Positions 35,137-47,474 of a stretch of DNA of 59,760 nt are shown piece by piece; positions within the stretch are counted from its first letter, which is position 1, and each line of letters begins with the position of its first letter. A program made the position numbers and the translations under genes. Under the pieces are notes generated by a model that was not told the origin of the DNA, ran no database searches, and saw nothing but the letters and a program-made list of their open reading frames with translations. Source of the stretch: Tubiluchus corallicola (taxonomy: Eukaryota > Priapulida > Priapulimorpha > Priapulimorphida > Tubiluchidae); contig JAQGDQ010001141.1 in NCBI GenBank assembly GCA_030141605.1, forward strand, positions 1 to 59,760, in the 5' to 3' direction.

Positions 35137-38100
35137 ATGATTTTTGTTCGTGTTAAATCAATTTTGGCAATTCTTGCAAATCGCTCGATGCTATGCCGAC
35201 TGTTTCGCAGTAATCAAAGCACCCCTTTGCGTAATTTCTGCATTGTGAACGTAGAGATGGGAAAGAGAAAAACAGAGCTGCTCCAGTCACTGGAGACTGC
35301 CATGGATGAATCGGAACCAAAATCACAAAAAATTGATAATGTAAGAATCTGAGCAATTACTCATTGTAACATAAATAGTTGCCCTTTTAATGAATTTTCT
35401 GCTAAATCTAGAATATAGTGCATAAGTATTTTCTTTATAAGAATCTTCTGGAAAGCAGCAACACGTATTGTTAGGACTTGAGAGGATCATTGATAGCTGA
35501 GCCTTTGTGTGATTCTATCGGCATTTCAAGCTGCCAGTATTGCACTTATCATTTCCTCATACAATCTGAATCCTATAGTTTTATGTAGTATTTTAAGTAA
35601 AGTGAAGTAAAATGTGCCTTTTGTGTTTAACAGACAGAGTTATTAGTTTTTACATCACAAGTGATTTGTTTCTAAACTAAATTGTAAATGTTTGTCCTTG
35701 TGCAACTTGTTCATCTCAGCAGTTTCTTAGTGATGACAGATTGTGCTGTACTAACGTGGTTTTCTTAAGAACAAAGAATGATACATTGACTATCACTATA
35801 TTATTTGTTATTTGTTATTTAACATTCAACAAGAAAAGGGGTACCTAAAGTAGGTTTCAGAACAATCTGTATGTATATAAGAATATTTTCAGAAAAAAAT
35901 ATTACGTATATATTGTACTTCCGTTGAAAGGATTTTTGTTTGTTTTCATTTTAAATCTCTGCAATACCTACGCAAACGTAAATCAGGGGAAAAAAAGTAA
36001 ATGTTAAACTATGTCCCAAAAAACTTTCCATGCAAAATTTTGTTACTTAGCATTTCACTTACTTGCTTGAAAGACTTATGTAATTAGAAAAAAAACTAAT
36101 TATTTAAAATGCTTTCACCGATTGGTAAAATGTCGCTGACTCACCCTCCAGGGTGCACCACTCACTAACCAACAACGTATTTTTAATCTTACTGAGAAGA
36201 TACGGTAATTTTATTTAGTTTGTGACGTGTGCACTACAAATGCCCTGATTATTTTTTCAAACTTTACACAATGTTATTTTAACTTGTTTCAAATGACTCA
36301 TTCTCAAAATGGCTGTATCTAACGGTCATCGCGGGAGTTTGAATTTACATCTTTTATACAGCGTTATTGCCGACACAAGTCTAATATGCAAAAAGGCAGT
36401 GTGCAAGTGGTATAAAATTTCAAGACATTGGAGGGTTTTCTTGCACTTTTAGTTAGCCCTGTTTTATTTCTTGCATTTCAGCCAACATCTTAAGAAAATG
36501 CTTTTTTGTTAATAAAAAGTCACTAGTTCAAGATGGAACTATTTAGGTCAAAGTCTCTTTACCTGGTTCAAATGTGGACTGGAGGTGAAAGATTTAGAAA
36601 ATGTAAAACAATAAAATTCATTTGTTATGCCTTTTTACAATAAATGTCATTCAAAGTGTATTGTAATCAATTATAAAATGTTGTGATGTCAGTAATGATG
36701 AGAATGAATCTTGTGATTATCTTTTACCGGAATTGGAAGATTAAATGTTAAACATCAGTGGTCAGTGTTGCACTGGTCAATTTGCCTCGATGAAGGACAT
36801 TCGTGCACGTTTACACTTGTAAATATTTGTTATATATACTTAATGATACTAGATGTCTTCATAGTTGTAGTTTGTGGCTGATTTCTTGATTTCTACTATC
36901 TGGAACCTGTTTTTCACTTTTGCAGTTGCTTACATTTCAGGCATCCGAATCTGAAGAAGTAAAAGTGAGAAAGAAGAAAGTAGCGCTTCTGCTTATGTAT
37001 TCTGGAGTTGGCTATACTGGCATGCAACGGTAATTAACTTAAAAAAATAAAAATCTCACTATGCTGCCAAGGTAAAAATCAGATGCTTACAGTGGTTAGT
37101 GATGTGTTAGTACTTTTTTAAAGGCAGATTCTTCAGTTGAACCCCGTTACAACCCCAACTTTTGCCCTGTCCCGATTTCCATAATATGTTAAATATAGGC
37201 AATACCACCAACCACGCCTACCTCCATCTGCCAACGTATCTGCTGTGCCAAAAGTCTATTTTACATAATAAATCAACCTCGTTATAATGCCAGCTAAGAT
37301 AAAGCACAATAAATTACTGCTGAAAAACAGCCAAAACGTTGTAAAAACAATGATCTCTGATAAGAAAACAATTATGGTGTTTAATTTAGGTTTTGTAGCA
37401 AGTGACTGTATAAAAGTTGAAGTTTTGAGCAAGGAGTATGCATTTTAAAACTACAAGAGTTGCAAACTATGTGAACTAAACTGTATGTGGATTTAATGGC
37501 TGTTAAAGCTGCTTGACTCAAGATCAAGTTAGGCCCATTTCACAGTGAGGTCACACGATTTCCTCACCGTGAAATGAACTTTTTTGCTGCACGAGATTTC
37601 AAGGAAAAATCGGGAATTTCCTAAAAAAATTTTCGGATTTTCTGACGGCAATTCCTCACATCATTTTATCGTGCATCCTCACTGTGAAACGGGCCTTATA
37701 AGCGACGTCTAATTGCAGTCTAACTGACCAGTAATATTACGACGGGAGCGTGGGTAGGCCATGTGGGTGCATATTTCTCTTATCAGCAATTACCTAATTA
37801 ACCAGTATTTCACAAGATTTCTGCTCCACGCTGTGTTACTTAATGTTTTGCAATGTACCACAGAACTACACTTGCACTGGTAGCGCAGCAAAAATGTATA
37901 ACAGATGTAAGCAGTATAACACGTAATGTATTTATAAATATATATTTTACGATCACTTATTAAAATTAACTAGGAAACAAAATAAAAGTTACGCAGTAGA
38001 ATAGCTTTGATCATCCTTTAATTTTTTCATGTCCATTATCAAATGTTCGTGTTTTTATGATTCTTTTTGTTAAATTTTAAATTGCACATTGGCTTGGCAG

Positions 38101-41100
38101 GAGTAGGTAAAAAATTGAGTTAATTACCTACTTTCTCTGATGTACTGAGCTAATTACCTACTTTCTCTGATGTTCAAATTGTCTGTCACCTACAGAAATC
38201 CTGGCATTAAGACTATAGAAGAAGATTTGGCTGCAGCTCTAGTAGGGGGAGGAGTTATCCCGCAAGCTCACGCTGACGAATTTTACCAAATGAAATTTCA
38301 GCGGGCTGCTAGGACTGACAAAGGCGTGTCAGCTGCCGGACAAGTCTGCTCTTTAAAGATAAGTGTTAATAATTATTGTAGGTTTCACTATGCCATGCAT
38401 ACTGACATTGTAAACAGTAACACTATTTAGCAATTGTTTTGCAACAAATTGTAGAGAATATTTACAAGCATGTAGCAGGAGACAGAAATTCATGGAGAAA
38501 GGTGGCTACAGTAATGCTCTCAGACAATGTTTTCTATTAGATTAGATGATGATGGTGGCGATGATGATGGCGACGACGACAACGTTGATGGTGGTGAGGA
38601 CGGTGATGATGGTGATAATGATGAAGATGATGATGATGATGATGTTGATGGTGATGATGACTATGATGATGTTGATGATGAATTGATGATAACTTGAAAT
38701 ACATGGCAAAAAACAGTAAAACACTAGGTTGGTTCTTCAACTATTTATTTACTTATTGTATTTGTTTTGTTTACATGTTGATGTACGAAGATGCTGCTGA
38801 ACGAATCAACAAACATCTTCCTGCACAGATTAGAGTTTTGGGCTTCAAACGAACCACTGGAGGGTTTAATGCAAAGTATTCCTGCTGCTCCAGAACATAC
38901 TCTTACATGCTGCCGACTTTTGCATTTGCACCTGTAGATCAGATAACACATGAAAAGTTTTACATAACAGGTAATGACATCTCTTGTTGTTCTTGAGAAG
39001 ATTGTGGTACGTGTGAAAGTGTTGCATTTGTGAGACATGATGATCAACTTAAAGTTTTGCAAAGTTGTAAGTAACAGAAATACTATATCAAATTCTCAGT
39101 TTAGTGTTTATCTTTTTTATGTTCGTCTGTATTCAATCAATTCCAATGCAGAAGTCATTTTTTCCAAAACTGTTTTTTATTTCCACTTTATTCACAACGT
39201 AGTCATATATCACTCCTGCTGCTTAACCCTTTCACTACGGAAGGCGGCATACTGAAGCCTATGTTTTTCTTCTAAGGGACAGAAGGCGGAAGAGTGCCGC
39301 CTGATCTCAGCACAAAGCGCAGTTACCCAGGTCTGTTTCACTGCTACTGCCATGCAAAAACACTGTAGAAAAGTTTAACAGCCGTGGGATTGTGGTTGCA
39401 TCGCAGCAATTAATGCTAACCTGCCAATCAGCAGCTGAAGGCAGGCGCATTCCATAATACTGTACTGTATAGTACGTTTTCATGCAAAATTGCTTGTTGG
39501 TAGTTGGTAAAACGTGCTTAGTCGCTTGTTCTGCATTCTTATAAAATAAGTGCGTATTATGGATTCGTAATATTGACTTTTGTGAAAGTTGGCTTCTAAA
39601 TATAAGTATGTGCCTATTTGTGTGGGTGTGCATGTGCGCATGCGTGCACGCACGAGGGCGTATATGTGTGCGCGGATGTGTGTGCATGTGTAAAAATAAA
39701 ACTAATATTCAATATTAGTGCTTAATAACTAATGGCTTTTTGTTTGTTTACAAGATTCTGCTTTAGTAGCACACCACAAGAAGCTACTGTCAAATGTGCA
39801 AAAGCCAATGCGGCCCTGTTAAAAAGGAACTACGTAGTGAAAGGGTTAAGTAATATTATCATGAGAAAAAGGACATTCTATTTGAATAAGACTATTTAAA
39901 TTGTTTTATTGGTAATTTGCAGATGAAACTATAACAGAGGTCAATGAACTGTTAAAACTCTACAAGGGTACACACAACTTTCACAACTTTACTTCTGGAC
40001 GGAAATCGACTGATCCTAGCTCATATAGACACATCTTAGATGCAACTTGCGGAAAACCTTTCATGAGAGGTGGTTTAGAGTGGTGTTGTATTGCTATCCA
40101 TGGCCAGAGTTTCATGTTGCATCAGATCAGAAAGATGGTGGGTATGTATTAACTTGATAAACCCTATAAATTTTTGATCTTCAAGAGCATTTGATAAAGT
40201 TAGTTGGACTTGATCTCAGACACATCAGTTTAACATTATTATTGTGAATATGGGCTAATGTTTATTTACCATTATCCCAGTCAAGATTTGTGCTCATATA
40301 TTGCATAATGGCTGTATGTCCCAGTCAAGATTTGTGCTTATATATTGGATAATGGCTGTATGTCCCAGTCAAGATTTGTGCTTATATATTGCATACTGGC
40401 TGTTTGTCCCAGTCAAGATTTGTGCTCATATATTGCATACTGGCTGTATGTCCCAGTCAAGATTTGTGCTTATATATTGCATACTGGCTGTATGTCCCAG
40501 TCAAGATTTGTGCTTATATATTGCATACTGGCTGTATGTCCCAGTCAAGATTTGTGCTTATATATTGCATACTGGCTGTATGTCCCAGTCAAGATTTGTG
40601 CTATATATTGCATACTGGCTGTATGTCCCAGTCAAGATTTGTGCTTATATATTGCATACTGGCTGTTTGTCCCAGTCAAGATTTGTGCTCATATATTGCA
40701 TACTTGCCGTATGTCCCAGTCAAGATTTGTGCTTATATATTGCATACTGGCTGTATGTCCCAGTCAAGATTTGTGCTCATATATTGCATACTTGCCGTAT
40801 GTCCCAGTCAAGATTTATGCTCATATATTGCATACTGGCTGTATGTCCCAGTCAAGATTTGTGCTCATATATTGCATACTGGCTGTATGTCCCAGTCAAG
40901 ATTTGTGCTCATATATTGCATACTGGCTGTATGTCCCAGTCAAGATTTGTGCTCATATATTGCATACTGGCTGTATGTCCCAGTCAAGATTTGTGCTCAT
41001 ATATTGCATACTGGCTGTATGTCCCAGTCAAGATTTGTGCTCATATATTGCATACTGGCTGTATGTCCCAGTCAAGATTTGTGCTCATATATTGCATACT

Positions 41101-44100
41101 GGCTGTATGTCCCAGTCAAGATTTGTGCTCATATATTGCATACTGGCTGTACGTCCCAGTCAAGATTTGTGCTTATATATTGCATACTGGCTGTATGTCC
41201 CAGTCAAGATTTGTGCTTATATATTGCATACTGGCTGTATGTCCCAGTCAAGATTTGTGCTTATATATTGCATACTGGCTGTATGTCCCAGTCAAGATTT
41301 GTGCTTATATATTGCATACTGGCTGTATGTCCCAGTCAAGATTTGTGCTGATATATTGCATACTGGCTGTATGTCCCAGTCAAGATTTATGCTCATATAT
41401 TGCATACTTGCCATATGTCCCAGTCAATATTTATGCTCATATATTGCATACTGGCCGTACATCCCAGTCAAGATTCAAGCTCATATTGCATACTCATCAT
41501 ATGTTCTAGTCAATATTTATGCTCACAAGTTGCTTACTACAGTCTGCTAAGTTTCGCAGAGTGCCATTTTCTAGCAGAGCAGAGATTCCCCAGCAGGCAG
41601 CTTTAAATACATTAGAATTAGAAATTTTTATAACTTCCTAGCATGCATTTGGTGAGTGACACTCGAGCGTTGTTAATATTTCACTAACATAAGAATAGTA
41701 AACAACAGATGTAGCAAAATGAAGCAAAATGAAATAAATGTCTGTATTTCAAAAACTCTGCAATTTGTTTGCCAGTAGCAAAAACTTTCAAAAAGTAATT
41801 GCAAATGAGAGGTACAGTAACAGTAGACTCACATTGAAGTAGGACAGCTTGGCTGTTATAAGACCAGGAAGTTGTATTAACTCGACATATAAGTATATTT
41901 ATCTGCAAACGTTATCAGTAATGTTGTTAAAGTAAGTAGTTCCTCGCTTAAAATGTTTATTACATACCTCGCTTTTCACATACTTTTAAATTTGTCTGTA
42001 GTAGTACGCAAGATGGATTTTCAATTGCATTTCATATGTAAATTTTTCCTGCTTGGTAAGACTTCAGTTTTTAATTACTTGCTCTTGAAGTTAAGCTTCC
42101 TATATTTGATATTTCTAATGTTCATAGACTGTTAAGTAAATGTTGCTCGCAAACTAATGTTATTTCATCCTGCAAGTTCAACCATTTTATAGATCATTCA
42201 GTGTTTATATCAAATGTTGAAATGTATGTTATTATTTATGTTCATTATTGATGTTATCATTGCAGTTTGTTCCACTTTGGTAGTAATTGGTGACGTAGCA
42301 ATTCATATATATGACATCGTACTGATAGTTCACCAACTAATCCAACGATTCTGAGTGTTACTCACGTTTAAGTAATTAAAAACTAATTAAATTAATTTTT
42401 GTGATTAATACAGAGGTTGGAATGACTTGTTTTGGCGAGCACTTTAAAGTTTTTCAACAATCATGAAACTTAGTTACAATATATCATTTTTCTGGTATTA
42501 ATTACCCCACGTTTTTATCCTATCCTGTCACACTTATATTCCATGCCTGTTTATATTTTAACACCATATTGTCTCATTGTTTGTATTTTTTAATGAACCT
42601 CTGTATTTGCATGTGATTTTTTTCGAAATCTATACTTACATCACATTTGTCAGTTGTGCTTATAACTGCGAAATTAGTTACCTATGACAAATATTGCAGG
42701 TCTATTAATAGCCATAGTGAGAGGTTTGGCTGACCAGTCTGTCATACAAAAGGCTTGGGGTCATGACAGAGTGGACATTCCTAAAGCTCCAGGTCTAGGA
42801 CTTGTGTTAGAGAAGGTGCATTATGATGCGTACAATAAGCGATACGGAGGAGACGGATTCCACGAAGCCATTGACTGGAGTGAGTATAAGGTAAGTACAA
42901 GTATCTTTATTTATCACCTTTTTACAGGAAGAAAAACATAGTGCATAAAACGATAATATGATGCAAAGTAACAAAATTATTATGATGATTAATTTATCTG
43001 AGATATGATATTAAACTGATTGGTGAAAGGGTGGCAAAGTACTAAAAGTTATCAAGGTCAACCACCCTCTAAGTAATGTTGCTATTAGTAATTAATTATG
43101 TGCGCAATTATCAAGATGAAATATTCAGAATTAGGTGTGATAAAGTTTACATGTGGAGCATTACTAAGTTGCTTAAGTAAATAAGTGAATGGTTAGTGTA
43201 CTAAGATTGAACTTACGAAATTTAGATTTAAATTTTGACATATATAACAAGGACATAAAGACGTAATAAGTACATATAATGTTGACATGGTAAGCATATA
43301 CTAACTGCATATACACATACATATACAATCGTAGGATACTCATACACGTGTACAGTTGTACACACATATGCACACACAATGTATTAAAATATATATATAT
43401 ATATATATACATAAATAGAGATGTGTAGGTACTAGAGTGAGAGAGATGCCTTACCTCTCTATTTTCATTTACATGATGACTGCATATAACACATTTCAAA
43501 TATGGCATCTAGATTGGTGAATGTAGTAAGGGTGTACTGGTGGACATAATTGAAAATTGAGGAAAGAGTAATCTTGGTTACTTTCAATTTCTGGTATCAT
43601 CCGTCACTAGTGTGTAGTTGTTTGTAACAAGAAAGTTTAGAAATACAATGCAACGCCATCAAGTGGCCCAAAATAAAAACTTTTGTGGACTTTTTACATA
43701 TCATACCTGGCTCGTGCATCTTGTATAGCCTTTAGCCAAAAACAAAATTAGTCAAAATGGCTAAAAATGCCAAGTGACTAAATTCTTTAAAAATTAATGT
43801 TGTGTATTCATAATAAAATTGAAGCAGTTACTATAGTTAATAGCATTGTTTTTAGTATTAGACATACTTTTGAAAACAGCTGTTGTCTTCATCAGTTTAC
43901 ATAGAATTGATAATATAGAATTTTAGAATGTCATTTAAACACAGTAAAATCAAAATAATTTAATTTAGCTAAATTTTTATTTTCTTCGTTTTTAGAGAAA
44001 ACATTTGTATACTTCAGACTGCATATCAGACACTTGTGGAAGAACAGTTATTTTTCAAAAAAATTTTGTAGCGATCATCACGTTTTTTTTAATTCTGTAG

Positions 44101-45868
44101 TCATTGGAAGATTAGCAATTGACAATGACACCTAAGTGGGAGTGAAAATATTCCACTTATTTGTTTAATTTGGCTTCGTTCTCATGACCTTATAAGATAT
44201 ACTGCAGGTAATTTACATTGATGATTACTATTTGGTGGCCAATCTATTTTTGTGTCATCAGTTTTTTCTCACCCGTAATTCTTGCAAAATTTTTACCAGC
44301 GTACAATTCTTTAAATGGAAGAGAATTGCTTTACAGTGAGCTAAATCTGATTTTGTAAAAGCTTCTGCTCATCTGATGATTTAGCTATAATAGTTTTGCA
44401 GATATTTTCTCTAGCTAGGAGGTTTTCCAATGATATTCTACTAAAAATATCATTAAATTAGACAAGATTAAACAGGAACTCGAAGTAGCCTTTAGCTCAA
44501 ACTGCTATACCAATTCAAAGTACCGACAATTCAATTCAGACTGGTTTATAGATTTGGAATAAGCTTTAGATACAAATTCTGTTATTATCCTTGACAAAAA
44601 ACTTGATTTTAATGAGATATTTCTTTTTGACTTGCAGGAAACAACAGATAAATTCAAAGATGAATTCATTTACTCGACTATAATCAATACGGAAATGAGT
44701 GAACACACAATGCTGACATGGCTGTCAACTTTGCCGCTTCATGAGTACGACATACGGGAACCAGACGATAACATAGCTAGATCTCAGACTAGGAGTATGC
44801 TTGGCAAAGCTTTAGTTGCTATTGAAATGGAGGGGACAGAGGTGAGTGCGATGACAATGTTAATGATGTATGTACATGTGATGTTTAGTTATTTCAGTAA
44901 GTCCCTTTGCTTGTTTGTTCTGCTATGTTTGTTCAATAAGTATGTGAGCAGCCAGAAAAATTCCTTTATTTACGTCTTGTGTTATGGTACATACTATTGT
45001 GAAGTTTCACGGCTTAATTCTTAAATTAATTAAATTTTCTATGAATATTGTTTGAAAAATAACGATTAGCCATTTTATAAAAATGTAAATTATTTTGAAT
45101 CATGTGGTTAAAGTTTTTTAAAACCTATAAATAGTTTCCTATTTCCTGCAATTTATGTAGTTAGCATATGAAATAGATTAACCTGTGCTAACACTCAATT
45201 TGTTTTACCTTTTGTAAACTATCCAGTGCTGACTTGTTTTTTATAGTTTCTGTGAATGTAAATTATTGGCATTCTAATTATTTTTTAATTGTGCAAGGTA
45301 TTAGTTAATTACATTAGTTATTAGTTAATTACATTAGTTAATATTTGTTATTGTTTCCTCTGGAAAACAAGAAAATTTCCCATGTTTATATTGCAAAGCC
45401 AGTCAGTCTGGCTTCAAATAAGTAAAACAGTTGCGACTATAATCAGGAGAGAGGGCTTGCTACAGAGGCTTGCGTTCGTTCAATTCACCAAGCCCATATA
45501 TATTACCCTGACTCCAAACTCTTAATTTACAATTCTAACTTAGTTAATAGACAAACAGTCAAAAATGTATGTATATTTAATTTTCAATAAATAAATGCCT
45601 TCTATAACATGTGGTACTTTTGCAGGAGCAGAACTTTCATCTCAATGCTTCAACTCTGACCAGTTCAAATGTTGAGAGAAACAACGAGACTGTCGCTACA
45701 GAACAGGACAGTCAAGCAAATTCAACAACACCATTGACTGATTCAAATTTACATGTAAATAGTCATAGTCAGCTAAATATTCCTGAAAATAAAGACAGCA
45801 CAAAAAATGAAACTGAGCAAACTAGAGCAAATGTAGGAATTGGAGAAACTACAACTTCATCATCATAG
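35137..45868 (+). CDS. PUS1: tRNA pseudouridine synthase 1, eight exons, 498 aa
   Basis: Exons: 35137-35340, 36941-37029, 38196-38362, 38791-38970, 39923-40141, 42700-42890, 44638-44841, 45626-45868 (TAG). Phases agree. A TruA-family enzyme converting uridine to pseudouridine in tRNA, snRNA and mRNA. Landmarks: [11 protein letters not shown], then the catalytic-Asp motif [66 protein letters not shown] and [18 protein letters not shown]. Residues 1-35 are rich in Arg and hydrophobics with no acids before codon 40, like a mitochondrial presequence. An in-frame ATG at 35257 (MGKRKTELL) would give a nuclear form, as in mammals. The last exon encodes a Ser/Thr/Asn/Glu-rich tail with no known fold. 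The exon 3 donor (GATAA|GTGTTA) is weak and the least certain boundary. Human PUS1 is 427 aa. Confidence 0.96.
37134..38025. mobile_element. Pogo/Tigger-like repeat, copy 1, in PUS1 intron 2
   Basis: It begins CAGTTGAACCCCGTTACAAC and aligns with the copies at 53826-54440 and 54474-55205 (ATCTGCTGTGCCAAAAGTCT, GCCAGCTAAGATAAAGCACA). A second, smaller element is inserted in it at 37532-37695. Confidence 0.7.
37532..37695. mobile_element. PIF/Harbinger-like MITE nested in the pogo-like repeat
   Basis: 164 bp. Terminal repeats are GGCCCATTTCACAGTGAGG and (complemented) GGCCCGTTTCACAGTGAGG. It is flanked by TTA on both sides. The other two copies of the host repeat have an uninterrupted CAAGTTATATGCG at this point, so this is a true insertion with a 3-bp duplication, the PIF/Harbinger pattern. 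Confidence 0.8.
38544..38692. repeat. (GAT)n microsatellite
   Basis: About 150 bp of GAT/GGT/GAC trinucleotides in PUS1 intron 3, ending ~100 bp before exon 4. Confidence 0.92.
39227..39845. mobile_element. piggyBac-type MITE in PUS1 intron 4
   Basis: 619 bp. Exact 13-bp terminal repeats, CCCTTTCACTACG, are flanked by TTAA on both sides (39223-39226, 39846-39849). This is the piggyBac target and duplication. It encodes no transposase. It contains an alternating purine-pyrimidine stretch, GTGCGCATGCGTGCACGCAC, at about 39632-39655. A solo right end of the same family is at 2055-2188. Confidence 0.85.
39875..39890 (+). other. 16-nt match to the Ciona spliced-leader exon
   Basis: ATTCTATTTGAATAAG is identical to the 16-nt SL exon of Ciona intestinalis as I recall it. 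Here it is followed by ACTATTT, not a GT donor, so it is not an SL RNA gene. It sits between a piggyBac MITE and PUS1 exon 5. It may be chance or a remnant of a retroposed trans-spliced transcript. Confidence 0.4.
40276..41530. repeat. 44-bp minisatellite, about 28 copies, in PUS1 intron 5
   Basis: Unit: CTGGCTGTATGTCCCAGTCA + AGATTTGTGCTCATATATTGCATA, with T/C alternation at one position (GCTTAT/GCTCAT) and one 42-bp unit. The unit lacks stops in all three + frames, and 44 is not a multiple of three. All three forward frames therefore stay open for 320-400 codons; these are not genes. The first and last few units are more diverged. Confidence 0.95.
41531..42699. other. Rest of PUS1 intron 5
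   Basis: AT-rich, with no repeat or gene seen. Confidence 0.4.
43330..43412. repeat. (CA)n/(TA)n microsatellite in PUS1 intron 6
   Basis: ACACACATATGCACACACA is followed by (TA)13. The remainder of intron 6 (42891-44637) shows no gene. Segment 43028-43090 resembles the last exon of the 155-aa gene (GTTATCAAG.TCA.CCACCCT). Confidence 0.85.
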
Positions 45869-46312
45869 CAGGAGAGAAAACTAGGTTGCTCATTTATTCA
45901 GTTACGTGTATTATATAGTTGTTTATGCTGCAGCTTAGTGTTCCAGTTATGATGTGATTTAATTTGGATGCTGCGTACTAATGAAGACAAGCATTAGAGC
46001 TAAAATTACATAGTATTTTTTACTAGTGAAGCGCAATCAATGTAATGGTGTTTGTCATCTATATTTTTAGCTCGTAAGTGAAGGATAACAGACACTGTCT
46101 GGATATTGCAATTTGCAATCAGACATTAATACCAGAGAAGGGGCTAAAAGTACCATCTTTATCATTAATCTGCTGCTTGTTTTTCCATTGCTTCTTCGGC
46201 TACTTCATTAAGCCTCGGGCACTGGAAATTTTTGCTGAAAGAGAGCAATAACAGTCTTGTGAAAACTACACATTCACCGAGTTCTGGATTTTGATAATTT
46301 TTGGTAGGCTGG

Positions 46313-46318
46313 AATAAA
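46313..46318 (+). terminator. Poly(A) signal AATAAA for PUS1
   Basis: The first clear AATAAA after the PUS1 stop, about 445 bp downstream. Confidence 0.45.
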
Positions 46319-46954
46319 CAACAAAAATTGTCCTAAAATGAGATTAGACATAAAAAGGCTGAATATAAACAATGAAATAGAATATCAAAGCTTGTAACAG
46401 TAAATTATTTCATGTTCTCTACTGAAAATAAAAATAAAGTTTAATGAAGTATTTTTTAGGAAATTATTGTTCCAGTATGTAGGATTTCAAAATAATAATA
46501 TTAGCATTGTCAGGTAGAAAAGAGTAATCTTAGAAAGTTAACAATTGCAAGGGCAATGGCAAGGCAGAAATCATTAATAGTACTCATAGTTAAACCTGAC
46601 GTGATATACTCAAGTTTAGAAGTTAGAGTAAAAGGTAGGGCGAACTACATATTTCTGGAGAAATCCACATGAAAAGTGATAATGTATTAGGATCATTAAG
46701 AATCTAGTGATTATCAAAACAAGCGCAGAATCATTTAGACAACACCACACATAACCAAGCCACACACCGAGGAGATCAGAAGAAAGGATTCGGATTTTGC
46801 TCGCTTTACTTTTGCCCTAAAACCCGGCCAGATGCACAGCTTTGCCAGAACACATTGCAGACGTCATCTAGTGATTTTCCTTAAAAATTAAACTTTCTAC
46901 AATAGACACAAATCGGATAAAAAACTTACTAGGTTTGTTGTGTATATGCTGTAA

Positions 46955-47179
46955 TTACTGTAATTTTCTTTTAACTTCTGACCTTATTCTTTTCATGTGA
47001 AAGTTCTCATCACTTGATCTTCTCATGATACATATTTTCTTATCAACTATTTTACACCCCAGATCCGTACAAACAATATAAGTAGTTTTCAAGTAATGTA
47101 GACCAAGTTCCCTTTTGTATCCTTTCTCACTGATTTTATGCTTTCTGAATCTGTTAATAGCTGAACCATGGTCGGCCAT
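46955..47179 (-). CDS. Small basic ORF, 74 aa, unassigned
   Basis: It starts at an ATG in good context (ACAAATGGCC) and reads MADHGSAINRFRKHKISEKG, then a Lys/Arg-rich sequence with three Cys, ending KRIRSEVKRKLQ. The composition is that of a soluble protein, unlike the AT-derived ORFs nearby. No family is recognised. It could be a small gene or a first exon (AAG|GTCAGA near the end could be a donor). No obvious poly(A) signal. Confidence 0.3.
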   Translation of the reverse strand: MADHGSAINRFRKHKISEKGYKRELGLHYLKTTYIVCTDLGCKIVDKKICIMRRSSDENFHMKRIRSEVKRKLQ

Positions 47180-47288
47180 TTGTTATGCTGCTAACCGCAG
47201 ACTCAGGATTACTTCACTTTTCAATGTTTGGTAATTTGTTGTCTGTGTTCTTCATTAAACTGGGGGTGAGAGGAATAGCAGAGTTGTA

Positions 47289-47474
47289 ATGGCGTGTGCG
47301 TTTGAGTGCCAAGTCAAGCAAAATGGGAAGGATGACCATCAAGAAAACTTGTTAGGCATTTTCACTTGCCGCCCCTTTCACTATTTTAAGGATGTGCACA
47401 TGTCAGCCAGTTCAGTGTCATCTAGATGCTGGTCCTGCCACAAAGTCCCTATTGCGGAGGATTGCCAAGTTTAA
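47289..47474 (+). CDS. Small ORF, 61 aa, divergent from the previous one
   Basis: It begins MACAFECQVKQNGKDDHQ and contains several Cys, ending CWSCHKVPIAEDCQV. Its ATG is 110 bp from that of the minus-strand ORF, so the two would share a promoter. No family is recognised. Low confidence. Confidence 0.2.
   Translation: MACAFECQVKQNGKDDHQENLLGIFTCRPFHYFKDVHMSASSVSSRCWSCHKVPIAEDCQV

Noticed and set aside
39590-39690. Z-DNA-type alternating stretch as a regulatory element
   Set aside because: It is internal to the piggyBac MITE and looks like simple-sequence drift.
40301-41550. Three 320- to 402-codon frames as genes
   Set aside because: All lie in the 44-bp array, with no independent coding evidence; PUS1 exons flank it on the same strand.
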